Source: Medicago truncatula (Eukaryota; Streptophyta; Magnoliopsida; Fabales; Fabaceae). From it: a stretch of DNA of 64,000 bases. The stretch spans positions 22,294,494-22,358,493 of the forward strand of contig NC_053045.1 of NCBI RefSeq assembly GCF_003473485.1, in the 5' to 3' direction. Under the pieces are notes generated by a model that ran no database searches, was not told where the DNA came from, and was given only the letters and a program-made list of their open reading frames with translations. The position numbers and the translations under genes are program-made. Each line of letters starts with the position of its first letter. The first letter of the stretch is position 1. Shown one piece after another: positions 22,066 through 34,300 of the stretch.

Positions 22066-24470
22066 TGTAACACCTCGTTTTTCCAACTTGAAATTTTTTG
22101 CATAAAAATCAGAGTAATCAACTAAACAGGATGTCACACTACTTTAAAAGATAAATGGAGTAGGATTTACTATTTATTTCAATCATCTCATGTCATCAAC
22201 TTAAATCTCATTGCAGCGGAAAACATTAAGTTAAACATTGTAATGGCACAACGGCCTCAACTTAAACAACTTATTAAAATCCAGTCTAGGCAAATCTTCA
22301 ACATAAAATCAAAACAAATACGTAACACATGGAAAACAAGTAAGATCCCCATCCCGTTACGTATCAGAGCAACCCTAAGACGACACGTGAGAGATTCCAC
22401 TCGTGACTGCAACTATTCTTGGTCACCTGCAAGTTACCCATGCAAAGGCAACAATTTCCAAGCATAAGGGGTGAGATTTCACATTCAATAATAATAAGCA
22501 TCTAATTCTTAAAAGAATTCAACATCACATAACAACATCTATTCATCATTAGTAAAACTAATAAACAATAATTTAAGTAAGAGAATTTATCAACATAAAC
22601 AACAACAATTAAACAATGTTAATGCTTCACATAATTCCAACTATAAATCATCAGCTAACTTCAAATCATCATTAACATTGCTTCACATAAACAACATAAA
22701 CAACAACAATAAATAATATTGATACTTCACATAATTCCAACTATAAATCATTAATTATTTCGACAACTTGACAATACGACGACAACACCGACAACTCGAC
22801 ATCAACGACAATGCAACGACAACAACATCAACTTGACAAATGCAATATGCATGTGGTATCAATCAGGGCATCAAACCCCAAACTTTAAGAGTGAATAAGG
22901 CTCACAGGGCATCAAGCCCCCAACCTTATAGAGCATAAGCTCTCAGGGCATCAAGCCCCCGACGTATACAGTGAAAAAGGCTCACAGGGCATCAAGCCCT
23001 CAACTTTAATGAGTATGCATGGACTCAACAACCAACAAGTTTAACAACTTAGACAGCTTCAACAACTTAGACAACTTCAAGAACTTACAACTTAACGACT
23101 TTGACAACAACTTGCAACTTTAATGATATTAATAATCGACAACAGCAAAGACAACAACATAACAACTTGCATCATAACAACATTAACAATAGCAACTTGA
23201 ATGATATGAACAACAATATTTCTATATCACACAATATTCACATAATATATGTATCTCAAATTATTCAACAACAATATTCATATTAATTCAGACTCACTGA
23301 AAGGCAATACAATTATAAATACAATCAACAACAACAATAACAACTTGCATCATAACAACATTAACAGCAACAATTTGAATGATATGAACAACAATATTTC
23401 TATATCATACAATATTCACATAATATATGTATCTCAAATTATTCAACATATACATACATATAATGATTCATCAATCAAAGATATTCACGTCATACCAAGT
23501 TAGATTCATCACAACATGGGTTAATACTCTTAAACACCTTAATTGAACTCATAGTACACAAACTTTGAAGTTTGTAGACAATCCATAAGTTTTGGGTTAA
23601 CTTAGAAATACTTATGCGGAATTTTCATAAAATTTCACTAAGACCTCCTTGGAGTATTTTCATCATAACTCAAAAATCAAAAATCATTTTCAAGTCAAAC
23701 TGAAGCCACTGGAAAGCTAGCACAATTATCTAAAACTTTCATGTTTACACCAAAGGCCAATTCAAAACATAAACGTGTGAAAAAGACGCAAGAACATGAA
23801 ACAGGACATGCTGTCACAGAGCAACTCGGGAAAAACCCATTTTTCACCCCAAAATCCCAATTTTAACTTCCCTATGTCCAAATTTGATCCAAAAACATGC
23901 CTAATCATTTCTATACATGTTAAGGCACTCAAAACCATATAAAAGATTACCCAAAACATTATTTTATAAAAATCACATTTTTCATAAAAGTTCTTAAGAA
24001 CAACAAAAGTTCACTTCAAGCTCTATGGTTAAGATTACCCAAGGTTTCAATCATCAAAAACAACATCTCATAACAAAACAACAACAATTAGAAGTGAATT
24101 CATCAACAACAACATTATACTTCACCAATTTTGAGCAAAAACACAAGTATAGGACTTATGAATGCATGGATGCCACGTATTGACTCGATAATGCACAACA
24201 TCATTAAAACTCTTCATATTCTCTACATATCTCCCCATATTGCATTATCAAACAATACATTCATACATCAACAATTATCAAATACTCAATCATCTCTACA
24301 TATTCATAATCAACAATCATAAACAATTGTCAAGGAGCCATCATTACAAAGAAACGACATTGTTTCATATAGCACAATCACATAATAGATGCATAATTCA
24401 CCCCTTCATGATAACCAACATATTAGGCCCAACCAAGTAATGATTCATTCATATTTCACCTTGTTATTAT
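22066..24470 (-). repeat. LTR B, Ty3/gypsy-type fossil, inverted
   Basis: The block starts TGTAACACCTCGTTTTTCC, the inverted 3' end of the LTR family seen at 5598 and 58856. Family landmarks follow in reverse order: CCATCCCGTTACGTATCAGAGC, an AGGGCATCAAGCCCC array (22866-23005), and ACCTCCTTGGAGTATTTTCAT. The far end (GGGCGTTACA expected) was not found, so its right limit near 24.1-24.5 kb is approximate. A segment of about 110 bp repeats with a period near 180 bp (23160-23275 and 23340-23450). Confidence 0.65.
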
Positions 24471-24587
24471 ATTTCTTAAATGTGGCATGCATGCCACGTG
24501 TTGATGCCGAAGTAAGTATAATTGTTTAATTTTATTTTAATGATACGTTTCTTTTTATGATTAAAAGTTTTATGTTAAAACAATTTA

Positions 24588-24735
24588 AATTTACTTAAAT
24601 TACGCGACAATTTAAATTACGCGCGAGAATTTAAATTGACGCGTAAGAATTTAAATTAAGCGCACTCATTTAAATTATGCACACTCATTTAAATTGACCC
24701 TCGCTCATTTAAATTACACACGCTCATTTATTAGT
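24588..24735. repeat. Degenerate tandem ATTTAAATTACGCG repeats
   Basis: About seven units of 20-23 bp built on (A/C)ATTTAAATTA(C/T)GCGC. They drift progressively from ACGCG to CACACTC forms. No duplicated flanks were seen. Confidence 0.65.
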
Positions 24736-25074
24736 TTATTAGTTTTTAATTTTGCGTAATTTTTTGTATGATTGAATGTTTGAATGAATGATGAATAGAT
24801 GGATGAAAATGATGGAATGGATGTATGGAAGTATGAATGAATGAAGGAAATTAAGGAAAAATGCAATTTCTGCTGTTCTAGAACCTAACGCAGACCTAGC
24901 GTGAGTTAACTCATGTTGACCTGTAATGAACGTGACTTAACTAAGTCATCTTAGTTTTAACAACTGCGTGAGTTAAGTCATGCTATAACTATTTTCGGCA
25001 GTTTGGATAGGAGTGAGCAATTTTTGATTGGAGAAGAGCAATTTTCTAAAGGTACAGTATACTTAAAAAAAAAA

Positions 25075-26495
25075 CTATTACTTTTCTCACCCTATGCCTT
25101 TCCTCGCGCGCCCTTTTTTTTTCTTCCAATTTTACCCCTGGTTCAGATTTCGTTTTCCGGATGGTATTGTTAGAATTTGGCAGATGTTTCCGGATTTGAA
25201 AATCCAGAATAATGTTTTATCAGAAGTTTTGCAATTTTAATCTTCAAAATTCGTAAAATAAAATGCAAATAAAATAAAAAACATAAATAAAAAGACACAA
25301 ACATAAAAACAACTCATTTTATTAATATATGAACAATACATTACAATAATTTTCAAGCTTTTTATGCTTATTACATAAGATCCTAAATCTATCTATAATC
25401 TCCTATGAGCCTAATTCTAATCTCCTAAGAGCCTAACCACTAGTATGTGATGAGACATACCAGTAGTTTGCCTATTGGAGGAAAACCGGAGGAGGAGGGA
25501 AGAGGAGGGCGGGAAGAAGAAAACAATGCCCCTGAGGGAGATGGAGGGTGCTCAAACTTACGCCCAGACATGCCAAGCTAAGAACCACACTGACCCACAT
25601 GACCCTCAGATAAACCGCGCTTCGTTGCAGCGCGGTTCCATCCTCATTGACTGTTCATACAAACCCTGAAAGTTTTCAACGATGCCCTTATCTATGAAAG
25701 GCCAACGATGGAAAACCATGGTTTTAGAAGGAAGAAGAGGAGGAGAGAGTGAGAGAGGATGGTGTGAGAAATAGTGGGGTTTGGAAGGCTATTTATAGGG
25801 AGAGGTGGGTCAAAAACGGTTAGGAGGCCATAAATACAATCAAAAAATACGTTTTACCATATTTTTTTCACTTGACCACCGACAAAACGTGTGGTGCAGA
25901 CCACCGGCCATGACTGATGCATTCCGGAATATATAATCCGGAAAGCACATCTGTATATATTTTCCGGATTAATGCGATAATGGTGGTGAACGAGGAAAAT
26001 GTTGGCACTTCCTATAGGGCTAAGGACATTCCGGAATGTAAAATCCGGAAAGATTCAGAGTCATTAATGTGGGTTTGGACGGTTGCAACCACTAACACGT
26101 TTTCATTGACTGTATTAATAACCTATGACTTGTTTTAGGCTATAAATAGGCTTCCATATTCAACAAATACCTTCATTCTTCACTTCACCTCTTTTCTTAC
26201 ATTTTCTTCAAATGTTTTTTAGTGTTTTAGGGGTGTCGATGGTGTCATGGTCATTGTTGACCGTTCATAGGAACCTTGCAATTGCAATGCATTGTAGCTT
26301 GTGTGGGGTTCATATAACAATCAACAGAGACCCTTGACATCAAAGAAAGACACAGAAAATTACATAAGATCTGGTCCGGATATTTGTTACCGGAAATCAC
26401 TAACAATATTGTCCGAATTATGTAATCCGAACCAGGGGTATTTTAGTAAATTTTGCAGGGTGCGCGAGAACGCAGTAGGATGGAAAAAGTAATAG
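25075..26495. mobile_element. Non-autonomous MULE with divergent TATA boxes
   Basis: Imperfect TIRs of about 90 bp: left CTATTACTTTTCTCACCCTA...CTCGCGCGCCC...TACCCCTGGTTC matches the inverse of the right end CTATTACTTTTTCCATCCTA...CTCGCGCACCC...TACCCCTGGTTC. An 11-bp T(A)10 duplication flanks it (25064-25074 and 26496-26506). The interior has repeated TCCGGA motifs, a TATAAATAG box on the - strand (about 25790-25798) and TATAAATAGGC on the + strand (about 26141), pointing outwards. It also carries a perfect 9-bp-stem hairpin (AACCGCGCT/AGCGCGGTT, 25613-25637). I see no transposase. It lies immediately upstream of noncoding locus copy 2. Confidence 0.7.
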
Positions 26496-26514
26496 TAAAA
26501 AAAAAAGTTAGATC

Positions 26515-26680
26515 CAATCTAGTTGGGCCGGGTAACCCATCAATTGAAGTCTGAACACAACAAGTGTTCGCGCAAATGAAATGCTTTTAGGGTTTCGCTG
26601 CCGCCTATATAACAAACACTATGCGTTCCTTCTCTTTTCAACCCGGTAAGGATTAGGGTTTTGCGTTCGCGATTCAATCT
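26515..26680 (+). promoter_or_regulatory. Promoter of noncoding locus copy 2
   Basis: A site-II motif TGGGCC (26524-26529), telo-box TTAGGGTTT (26587-26595), TATATAA box (26606-26612) and a second TTAGGGTTTT just downstream. This site-II, telo-box and TATA combination is characteristic of plant ribosomal-protein and snoRNA genes. The layout parallels copy 1 at 470-606. Confidence 0.7.
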
Positions 26681-26845
26681 GGGATCATTCTTGTGTGATT
26701 TCTGTTCTTGATATAAATATAAATTAATAGTGTATCTAAATAATTTGTATCCGGGTCAGATGTCACTCAAGTATTGCTCTCAAACCATTCCCGTTACCAC
26801 CTTAATCGGTTAAGATTTGTCAGTTTTTTATATCAAATAAAACGC

Positions 26846-26980
26846 ATGTTGCAACCCCGGGCTTCGCTGAAATTTGAATGAAGTGAAAGCCCCATTGCAC
26901 GTGCAAAATCGATGTCATTCGTGTTGCAGTTCATCTCGATAATTCCACGATTGATCTGTGTCAAAGTAATGTCTACATCG
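26846..26980 (+). ncRNA. Box H/ACA snoRNA candidate, copy 2
   Basis: Almost base-for-base the same as 811-947, with both hairpins, the pocket and the terminal ACA (26975-26977 plus three bases). The differences include a C-to-T change in the lower stem of hairpin 2 (GTCATT/AATGTC, one mismatch) and a single-base deletion in the apical loop. The DNA on either side aligns only in short islands, so this block is more constrained than its surroundings. The H box is degenerate, as in copy 1. Confidence 0.6.
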
Positions 26981-27171
26981 TTTAATAACAGTTAAATCTC
27001 CTAAGTTTTTTACTTTTTTCCTTAATTATTGGCAGTGATTACATATTATCCGCGCTTCTGAGATCTTCTATGAAGCATAATGGACTGAATTATGGTTGAA
27101 TTTCTTTATATGAGCCAGATCTTGAATTTTAATGAATTATTCTTATTGTTTTTGAATTTTTTAACATTTGG

Positions 27172-27285
27172 TTGCCTATGATGATATAATCCAATTTGTT
27201 TGAGGTGTTGTGGAGCCAAGCCCCTGTTTACAGGGATAACCTACTTGGTGAAGCTTCATTCATATGACTTCATTGGATTTACTCT
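27172..27285 (+). ncRNA. C/D-like module, copy 2, D box absent
   Basis: C-box ATGATGA (27178-27184) and the two internal hairpins (CCCTGTTTACAGGG and GAAGCTTC...GACTTC) match copy 1. The sequence diverges exactly where copy 1 has CTGA and the closing GCAA. It is either a decayed copy, or the conserved part is a different structured RNA and the C/D reading of copy 1 is accidental. Confidence 0.3.
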
Positions 27286-28351
27286 TCGAGTTTTACTATA
27301 CTCTCTACTTTCTTAGATGGTTCTGGGTCTGAATAACTCAAATATTTGTGTGTTGTCATCAGCTTCATCTCTTGTGTACCACGAGTTAGGAGTTAAATAA
27401 CAGCACTAAATAGTTTCACCATGATCAATGCATTAGGTGCTTCAAGATGTAACGTAAAAGTCTTGATTGACGCGTCTCAACCAAGTGGGATAGATCAATG
27501 CATTAGGTGCTTCACCCAAATTTATCTCAATCCCCTTTAAAAGTTTATTCACATGGAGGGAAATGTCAACTCAACCAACATGTCTCTAAAACTGTCTTAG
27601 TTTGCATGATATTGGGATCTTATTTTCCCCCCATTGGGTGTGTTGGATAAATAATTTGGGATGGTTAAAGTTGTAACACAATGGCATGTTCTTTTATTTA
27701 TTTCACTAAAAAGGGAGAGATCTCAATTTTAAAGGGCTTTTCCCAAGCTTGCTACCATGCCTCAAAAATATTGAGAGTTGTCACTTTGTTTTATCCCAAC
27801 GCTAGAGAGAAATGGTTTTAGCAATTAAGGACCATATATTGCAGCAGTTAGTTTAGGCAGCTTTTTGTTTCTATAATGTATTGTGTCGTCGGAGGTGACT
27901 GATACATCACATGTGCTCATTCACATTGAAAGATTTTAGTCATGACTGTATTGCTCAACATTTCCGCTATCATGGCTGCTTGCTATGCTGAACTGGCTCC
28001 AAAACTCACATTTTTCATTGTTTTTATTTTATTTTTATTGACATCGAAGATTGAAATTATTGAAATAGCTGATCTGTGAAAATAAGAAAAAATCTACATG
28101 CTAAAATATTGAAGGGACTCCTGAATTGATCCATACATGGAGGGTGTTTGATGATTCATAGAAAGTTTATCAACAAATCTGAGATTTGAGCCAAATAAAT
28201 GTATTTGGGGCGCCTCTTGCATATCTGTTGAGTTTTGTTTTCTGATCCGCTGGGTTTTTCTTTAGTGGTGCTGCTGTCGTGTTTTGTTTTATATTCTCTC
28301 AATGTCTGTTAGTTTTCAATCAGTAATTCTGGGTGAATTTAGAGTGCTGAC

Positions 28352-28381
28352 ATGGCTGCTATAGCTTCTCGACAGCAGCAG
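28352..28381 (+). CDS. Possible first coding exon (MAAIASRQQQ)
   Basis: An ATG followed by ten codons (Met-Ala-Ala-Ile-Ala-Ser-Arg-Gln-Gln-Gln) ends at CAG|GTTCGT, a plausible 5' splice site. It lies about 1.8 kb downstream of the copy-2 promoter. It may be the start of a host protein gene whose 5' introns carry the small RNAs. No downstream exon was found; a 0.7-kb MITE and other repeats follow. The protein is not recognised. Low confidence. Confidence 0.2.
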
Positions 28382-28543
28382 GTTCGTTTGGTTTTATCTT
28401 TGCAGCTGTATTTCCTATTTAGGGAGTGTTGTGTTGTGATTTTGTGGCTTTGGAGATGTAAGGCGGGGTGTAGGGGAATATATTTGATTACCTATCATTT
28501 GTATAAACAATGTCAAACTATGAGTTTTGATGTTGAATGTCTA

Positions 28544-29265
28544 AGACCACTTACAATGGCTTGTTGAATGCCATATTCAACATGTTGAGACCATTGTAGG
28601 GGGGTGTTGAAATGGGAAAAAAGTGAGTTGGAGGAGGGAAGTGTTGAAACAATTCAACATGTTGAATGCCTGGCCCACAGAGACACTTGGCGCGCGCTGA
28701 TTGACTGCTTGGATTTTTATCTTTTTAATAATTTGAACCCAATTATTTTATTGCAAATAATTTTATTTTATTTTTATTTTTTTACCAAAATTTGTAATTT
28801 TTTTTTCTCTATAAATAGAGACTTGGATCATTTGATTTGGACACAGAAAAAAAATCAAGTTTTTCACTCTCTTAATCTTATTATTAGATTTGTATTAGCC
28901 TTTCTTTTGAAGTTTTAGTGTTTATTTAGTTTGTTGTATTGCATTTTATTTATGTTAAGAAAATAAAAATAAATTATTTAAATAAATTTTGTTTTTACAA
29001 AAAAAAAAATTGTTAAGTGTGTTTTCATTTTAATTTAATTATAATCGATAATTGTAATTTTATGTAATTATAAAAACAAAAATATAAAATTAAATAAGAA
29101 TAAGAAATAAAAGGTGGTGGGGTAGGGTGTTGAATGAAAAAACCATTGGAGAGGTAAAAATTGAATGGATGTTGAATTAAGAGAGAGAAAATAATGTGGA
29201 GTGTTGGGAATTGAAAAAGTGGGTGTTGAAGGTTGTTGAATTTGTGGAACCATTTTACATGATCT
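28544..29265. mobile_element. MITE with AGACCACTTACAATGG ends
   Basis: About 720 bp. The left end AGACCACTTACAATGG matches the inverse of the right end AGATCATGTAAAATGG, with TA on both sides (28542-28543 and 29266-29267 approximately). The motif GTTGAATG(C) recurs near both ends. The interior is AT-rich with no transposase. The superfamily is uncertain. Confidence 0.55.
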
Positions 29266-29344
29266 TAGAATTTGATGTATATGACTAAGAGCTTGACCTC
29301 TAATCTAATGTCTTTCTTAACCTTGTTTACTTTCTTAACACAAA

Positions 29345-29801
29345 GGAGGGTGTATTGGATTAGAATTTTAAAGGACAATTTTTGTTTAAAAAAGAGGATT
29401 TTAAAAGACTTTGGAGGATTTAGATGATTTTAAAAGACTATTAAGGATTTCAATGGATTTAATTCATAAGATTTTAAAGGATTTGAAATGATTTTATGGA
29501 TTTCAACAGATTTTATGAATTTTAAGAAACAATTGAAAAAAATACAATAACACACTCTATTTCACAAAATCTCAATAAAAAATTATTTATTTATTTTACT
29601 TTATTTTTTACGGAAGAGCTAGAGAGAGAAGAGAGTGAAGGAAGGAGAGAGAGAGAAGAAGAGAGAGAGAGTGAGAGATAATAAAAACATTATATCGTTG
29701 AAAACATTATATTTTTAATTTTAATTAAAATTTCATAAAAAACATTCATAATTTTCAAACGTTGCTGTAATAAAAATCGATAATAATAATAATAACAAAA
29801 A
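29345..29801. mobile_element. GGGTGTATTGGATT element, partial left part
   Basis: Starts GGAGGGTGTATTGGATTAG and continues with many ATTTTAAAAGACTTTG-like units, the same start as the element at 30131. Its matching right end was not identified, and it runs into the MITE at 29802. A purine-rich GAGAGAAGAG stretch lies at 29622-29674. Confidence 0.4.
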
Positions 29802-30116
29802 GGAAAAATTACACTTTTAGTACCTTAACTTAATTTCAGGTAATAGTTTGGTCTTTATTTTTTTTTTCATTTCAATTTGGTCATTTTTGTCCATTTTCAT
29901 ATGAATTTTTAAGCTTAAAATTTATGATTTTATTTTCTTATGGTCCTTCAGTCTTCAAATCTATGATCCTCGTCTATGTTTGCATAAGAATATTAGATTT
30001 GAAGCTTGAAAATGTATATGAAAATGGACAAAAAGGACCAAATTGAAATGAAAAAAAGATAAAGGATCAAACTGTTACCTGAAATTAAGTTAAGGGACTA
30101 AAAGTGTAATTTTGCC
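29802..30116. mobile_element. MULE-type MITE
   Basis: The 315-bp element has long TIRs: GG(A/C)AAAATTACACTTTTAGT, then CCTTAACTTAATTTCAGGTAA, inverted at the right. A perfect 9-bp duplication TAACAAAAA flanks it (29793-29801 and 30117-30125). Non-coding. Confidence 0.85.
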
Positions 30117-30130
30117 TAACAAAAACTAGG

Positions 30131-31171
30131 GGGGTGTATTGGATTAGGATTTTAAAAGACAAGTCTAGTGGATTTTAAAAGACTTTGCAAGATTTTCATG
30201 ACTTTTAAGATTTTAAAAGACTATCAAAATTTATCATATGGATTTTAAAGGATTTGTATCATAAGATTTTAAAAGACTATCAAGATTTCAAAAGATTTAT
30301 AACAAGAAGGCAATTGTGTTTTTCAACAATATGTATTACACTATTATATTCATGGTTCTTACAAAATTTGAAGCCAAGTATTCAATATAATGGTTGTATA
30401 TAAATGAAAAAAGAGCAATGTTATTTGAACATCAATTTGATTGACAAGCATATTGACAACCATATTTTTATAAAGAAAAATATGCGTTGACACAAAAATC
30501 AAAGCAATAGAGAGAGAAAGTAAAAATATAATGTGAGTATGAAAGAAAAAATTGTCATAAAAGTTGTTAGAAAATGATTGTACAAATATCATTTTTCATA
30601 AAAAAAATTAAGCTTGACGTAGAACTAATTTAAATTTGAAGCAAGTATTCAATATGGTCTTCAATAAAAAATAAATAAAAGCTTGACGTAAAACTAATAA
30701 ATTGAACAAGAAGCCACCAGCATGATTTCGATTACGCAGAAGGGAAGGTTTATACCCAGAACAAAGTAACAAACCACCTTTTGTCCCCTGAAAGTCAATA
30801 AGAAAATGAATCTCGTTCAACAACATGAAATGAAAATTGTGAAAGTCTGACAAAGTCTTAGCAAGTTTTTAAGTGATTGTTGAATGAGTATTTTGTTTAT
30901 ATTTTTAACTAAAAAGTCTTATAAAATTCACTCGATCAAATAATTCATTAAAATCTATGTATATTTGAATATCAATGGACATTTTATAAGTAATGAAAAA
31001 TCTCAATTGAATACCAACGAATTTCGTTGTATTGAAAAAAGAATCATGATTGTCTTAATTAAATATTACAAAATTTATTTATATTTTATAAAAGTTGATT
31101 GATTACCTCAAAACTTTTTTATAATTAAAAAGTCTTTTAAAATCTCGTGAAACCTGAATCCAATACACCCC
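30131..31171. mobile_element. TIR element with GGGGTGTATTGGATT ends
   Basis: Left GGGGTGTATTGGATTAGG matches the inverse of the right end GGGGTGTATTGGATTCAGG. The inner parts carry repeated GATTTTAAAAGACT motifs. About 1.04 kb, with a second MITE inside (30409-30600). The GGGTGT start suggests a Tourist/PIF-Harbinger relative, but a clear 3-bp TTA duplication is not visible. It ends 170 bp upstream of the NDB1-type start codon, so it may contribute to that promoter. Confidence 0.5.
30409..30600. mobile_element. MITE, family shared with 45.68 kb
   Basis: Inverted ends: AATGTTATTTGAACATCAATTTG at the left and, inverted at the right, AATGATATTTGTACAATCATTTT, followed by a TGACAA motif on both sides. 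The copy at 45676-45857 has the same ends and internal GAGAGAAAG tracts. Confidence 0.6.
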
Positions 31172-31341
31172 GTAACAATAGTAGTGAAACACGGACTAAC
31201 ATACACGCGTCAATGAATGTGGTAGTTAGCAGCAGTCATAGTTGAAAGAGAAACATCAGTAAATAAGTATAGTTCTCATAGTTTAGATCCAATTAGGAGT
31301 TGTTTGTGTTTGGTATATTTGATTGTTAAATTTGTGTGAAT

Positions 31342-34300
31342 ATGACGATTGGTTCCTTCTTCAACAAAGCCTCCAGGGCCCTCACCACTCACCCTTTCTC
31401 TTCCAACTTTCTGCTTCTTTGTACTATCAGGTGCTTTCACTTTTCTCTTCCTTGTCCTAAAATACTATAAATAGAAATAGATAGGTAAATGGTAGAACAT
31501 TCAACTGGATTTTGATCAACCAAATCTCCATTACTTGTTTTGAAATTTCTAATTTTAATTCATCTCAATCATTTCTTTTTTCTTATGTGAAGAGAACAGA
31601 TTGAAATGATTCATTTTTATTTTTCTTGTATGAATAGATTGTAATGATCTGTGGAGATAAGATAAAATAGTTAGTTATAAAGTGTCTTTTCACACAAATG
31701 CTATCTGTGGTCCTGAAACAACTTTTGCTGCAACTAAATCCCGGAAAAAATATCAGTTCATTTTGATATTTTGTGGTTCAGTTATCAATCCAATAATTTA
31801 TATACTCCCTCCCGTCACATTTATAAGCAAAAAACAATTTTTTAATGTATCTAACCTATAAATATGACTGGATACGTTAATTATTCACGGAACATAAAAA
31901 GTCACTTTTTTGTTTATAAATGTGGCAGGAGGGAGTATGTGATATAACACTTTCCTGAATTAGTTCTAATTAATGGATCGATTGGTGAACTTAATCTATT
32001 TAAATCCTTCAACTTCGACATCAATATAAATTAATTACATATCAGAGTAACGTAGCAACATTCACTCTCTTATTGAGTGAAATACATGCAGGTCACACCA
32101 CATTAGAAATGAGTTCCACATAAAGTGGTGGGACCCGTATGTATTTCAATTTCACCCAATAAGAGAGTGAATGTTATAAATAGTGTGTTAAAATGAGTAG
32201 TTGCATACATTAAAGCAATGTATTTACATAGATTAAAGTCACAAGAATAAAGTAATGTATTTACATAGGTTAAAGTCACAAGAATAAAGTAATGTACGCT
32301 TTACTTACAAAGTGTCATGCCATTGTCACATATAAATTTGTTATATCACTTTTATCAAAAAAGTTTTTTGCCATATTGCTATTTTATATTAGTAATTGGG
32401 TGACAGACAAAAGGACTTGATATTTTTTCCACTTAGAAACATTGGGAGATTTAATTGATGCAAGAATTTATTCAGGGACTAAAATTGCATATTGGCCTTA
32501 ATAGAGGAACTAAACTTGCATTAAGCTTTCCTGTACTTATGCTGTATTCAATAGTTTTAGATTAACAAAATTTTCCATTTCATTGAATCTACTTGCTTTT
32601 GGGAATTGCAGTGGTGGAGGTGTGGTGGCACTCTCAGAATCAAAATCAGAAGCTGAACGTCCTAATATTGAAGATCAGCAGCCCCGAAAAACGAAAGTCG
32701 TGGTCCTTGGAACTGGATGGGCTGCTGCCAGTTTCCTTAAGGGTTTGGATGGTTCATTATATGATGTTCAAGTTGTTTCGCCTCGTAACTACTTTGCATT
32801 TACTCCCTTATTACCGAGTGTCACTTGTGGGTCAGTTGAAGCACGGAGCATCGTAGAACCGGTCCGAAACATCATTAAAAAGGTGGAAGAAGCAAAATTA
32901 GATTTCTATGAATTACCATGTATATGATTTTTTAAAACTGCATTGATCACTTCCTAGTGAGCATAGCTCAGTTGGTAGGGACATTGCTATATGCATGGGC
33001 CAGGGTTCGAACCGGGATTCCCCAGTTATTCATCTTAAGGGGTGAAATTGTATTCACTAGGGTACTTAACAAAAAAAAAAAAAAAAAACTGCATTGATCA
33101 CATATGTACAGTTAATGTAATGTAATGATAAATCAAATGTTCTATGATCCTTAACTAATAAATATGATCATTTGAGGAATGACTTTGTTATGTGTCTGGA
33201 GATGGTCACCTTGTGATCATAATGGAGTTTTTCAAGCGTATATTGTCCAGTCATTTAATAATGGAGTTTATTTTGTTTTTTCCCATTGTAGAGAGATGGA
33301 GAAATCAAATTTTGGGAGGCTGAATGTGTCAAGATCGATGCTGCAGACAAAAAGGTTGTTTGTCGGTCTAATATTGAAAACTTAGTGGGAAGTGGTGAGT
33401 TTTCTCTGGACTATGACTTCTTGGTTGTAGCAGTAGGAGCACAAGTAAATACTTTCAATACCCCTGGTGTTAAGGAGAACTGTCATTTTCTGAAGGTATG
33501 TTTATATGTTGTGTATAATCATCAAAATATATTTGGATTTAATGGTCGATGAAAGTTTGTGTTACTTAATCCATTTAACCGACTCCACATATTGGAAAAA
33601 AGCTTTAGTTGTGATTACTTTTTATGTGTGTAGAATTGTTTGATGGTTAAATTTTTAATGTGCTTGATTATGATTATTGGTTGATCAGGAGGTTCAGTCA
33701 TTGAACTTGTTGGTGAACAAGAATTATCATCAAAACCATCTTTTTCCTGCAACTAATCCAATATGTTGTATATAATCACTTATAGAATGTCGAGGATGCT
33801 CAGAAGATCAGACTGTCTGTAATAGATTGTCTTGAGAAGGCTGTTCTTCCTAGTCAATCTGAAGAGGAGCAAAGGTCAAATCTTCATTTTGTAATTGTTG
33901 GAGGAGGTCCAACTGGTGTTGAATTTGCAGCTGAACTGCATGATTTTATTCAAGAAGATTTGATCAAATTATATCCAACCGTTCAAGATAAAATAAAGAT
34001 CACGTTAATTCAATCTGGAGATCACATCTTGAACATGTACGGGAGCTGTTAACTGTCTCAATTGTTTTTTGATGCTTTAAAATTTAAAAATAACATTGAA
34101 ACTCTGGTACCTTCTCCAAATCGTTTATTTTATTATTCATTTTATTTATAGTTTGACTGGTATTGCCAATCTCATGAATAATACCAATCATTATGCAAGT
34201 CTGTCCAGCTGTTTGAACCTTTCATATTCTCAATCCTGTCTCTGTAAATCTCACAATTCAGAGAAAATATCATCTTTAATCTTGTAGGTTTGATGAAAGA

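Noticed and set aside
25475-25669. Possible protein MEENRRRREEEGG on the + strand
   Set aside because: Purine-rich low-complexity start inside a non-autonomous MULE, no promoter on that strand and no family similarity.
32951-33084. tRNA gene on the + strand
   Set aside because: Boxes A and B are present but no cloverleaf closes; the A-tail and 17-bp target duplication identify a SINE. The same holds for 62015-62098 on the - strand.
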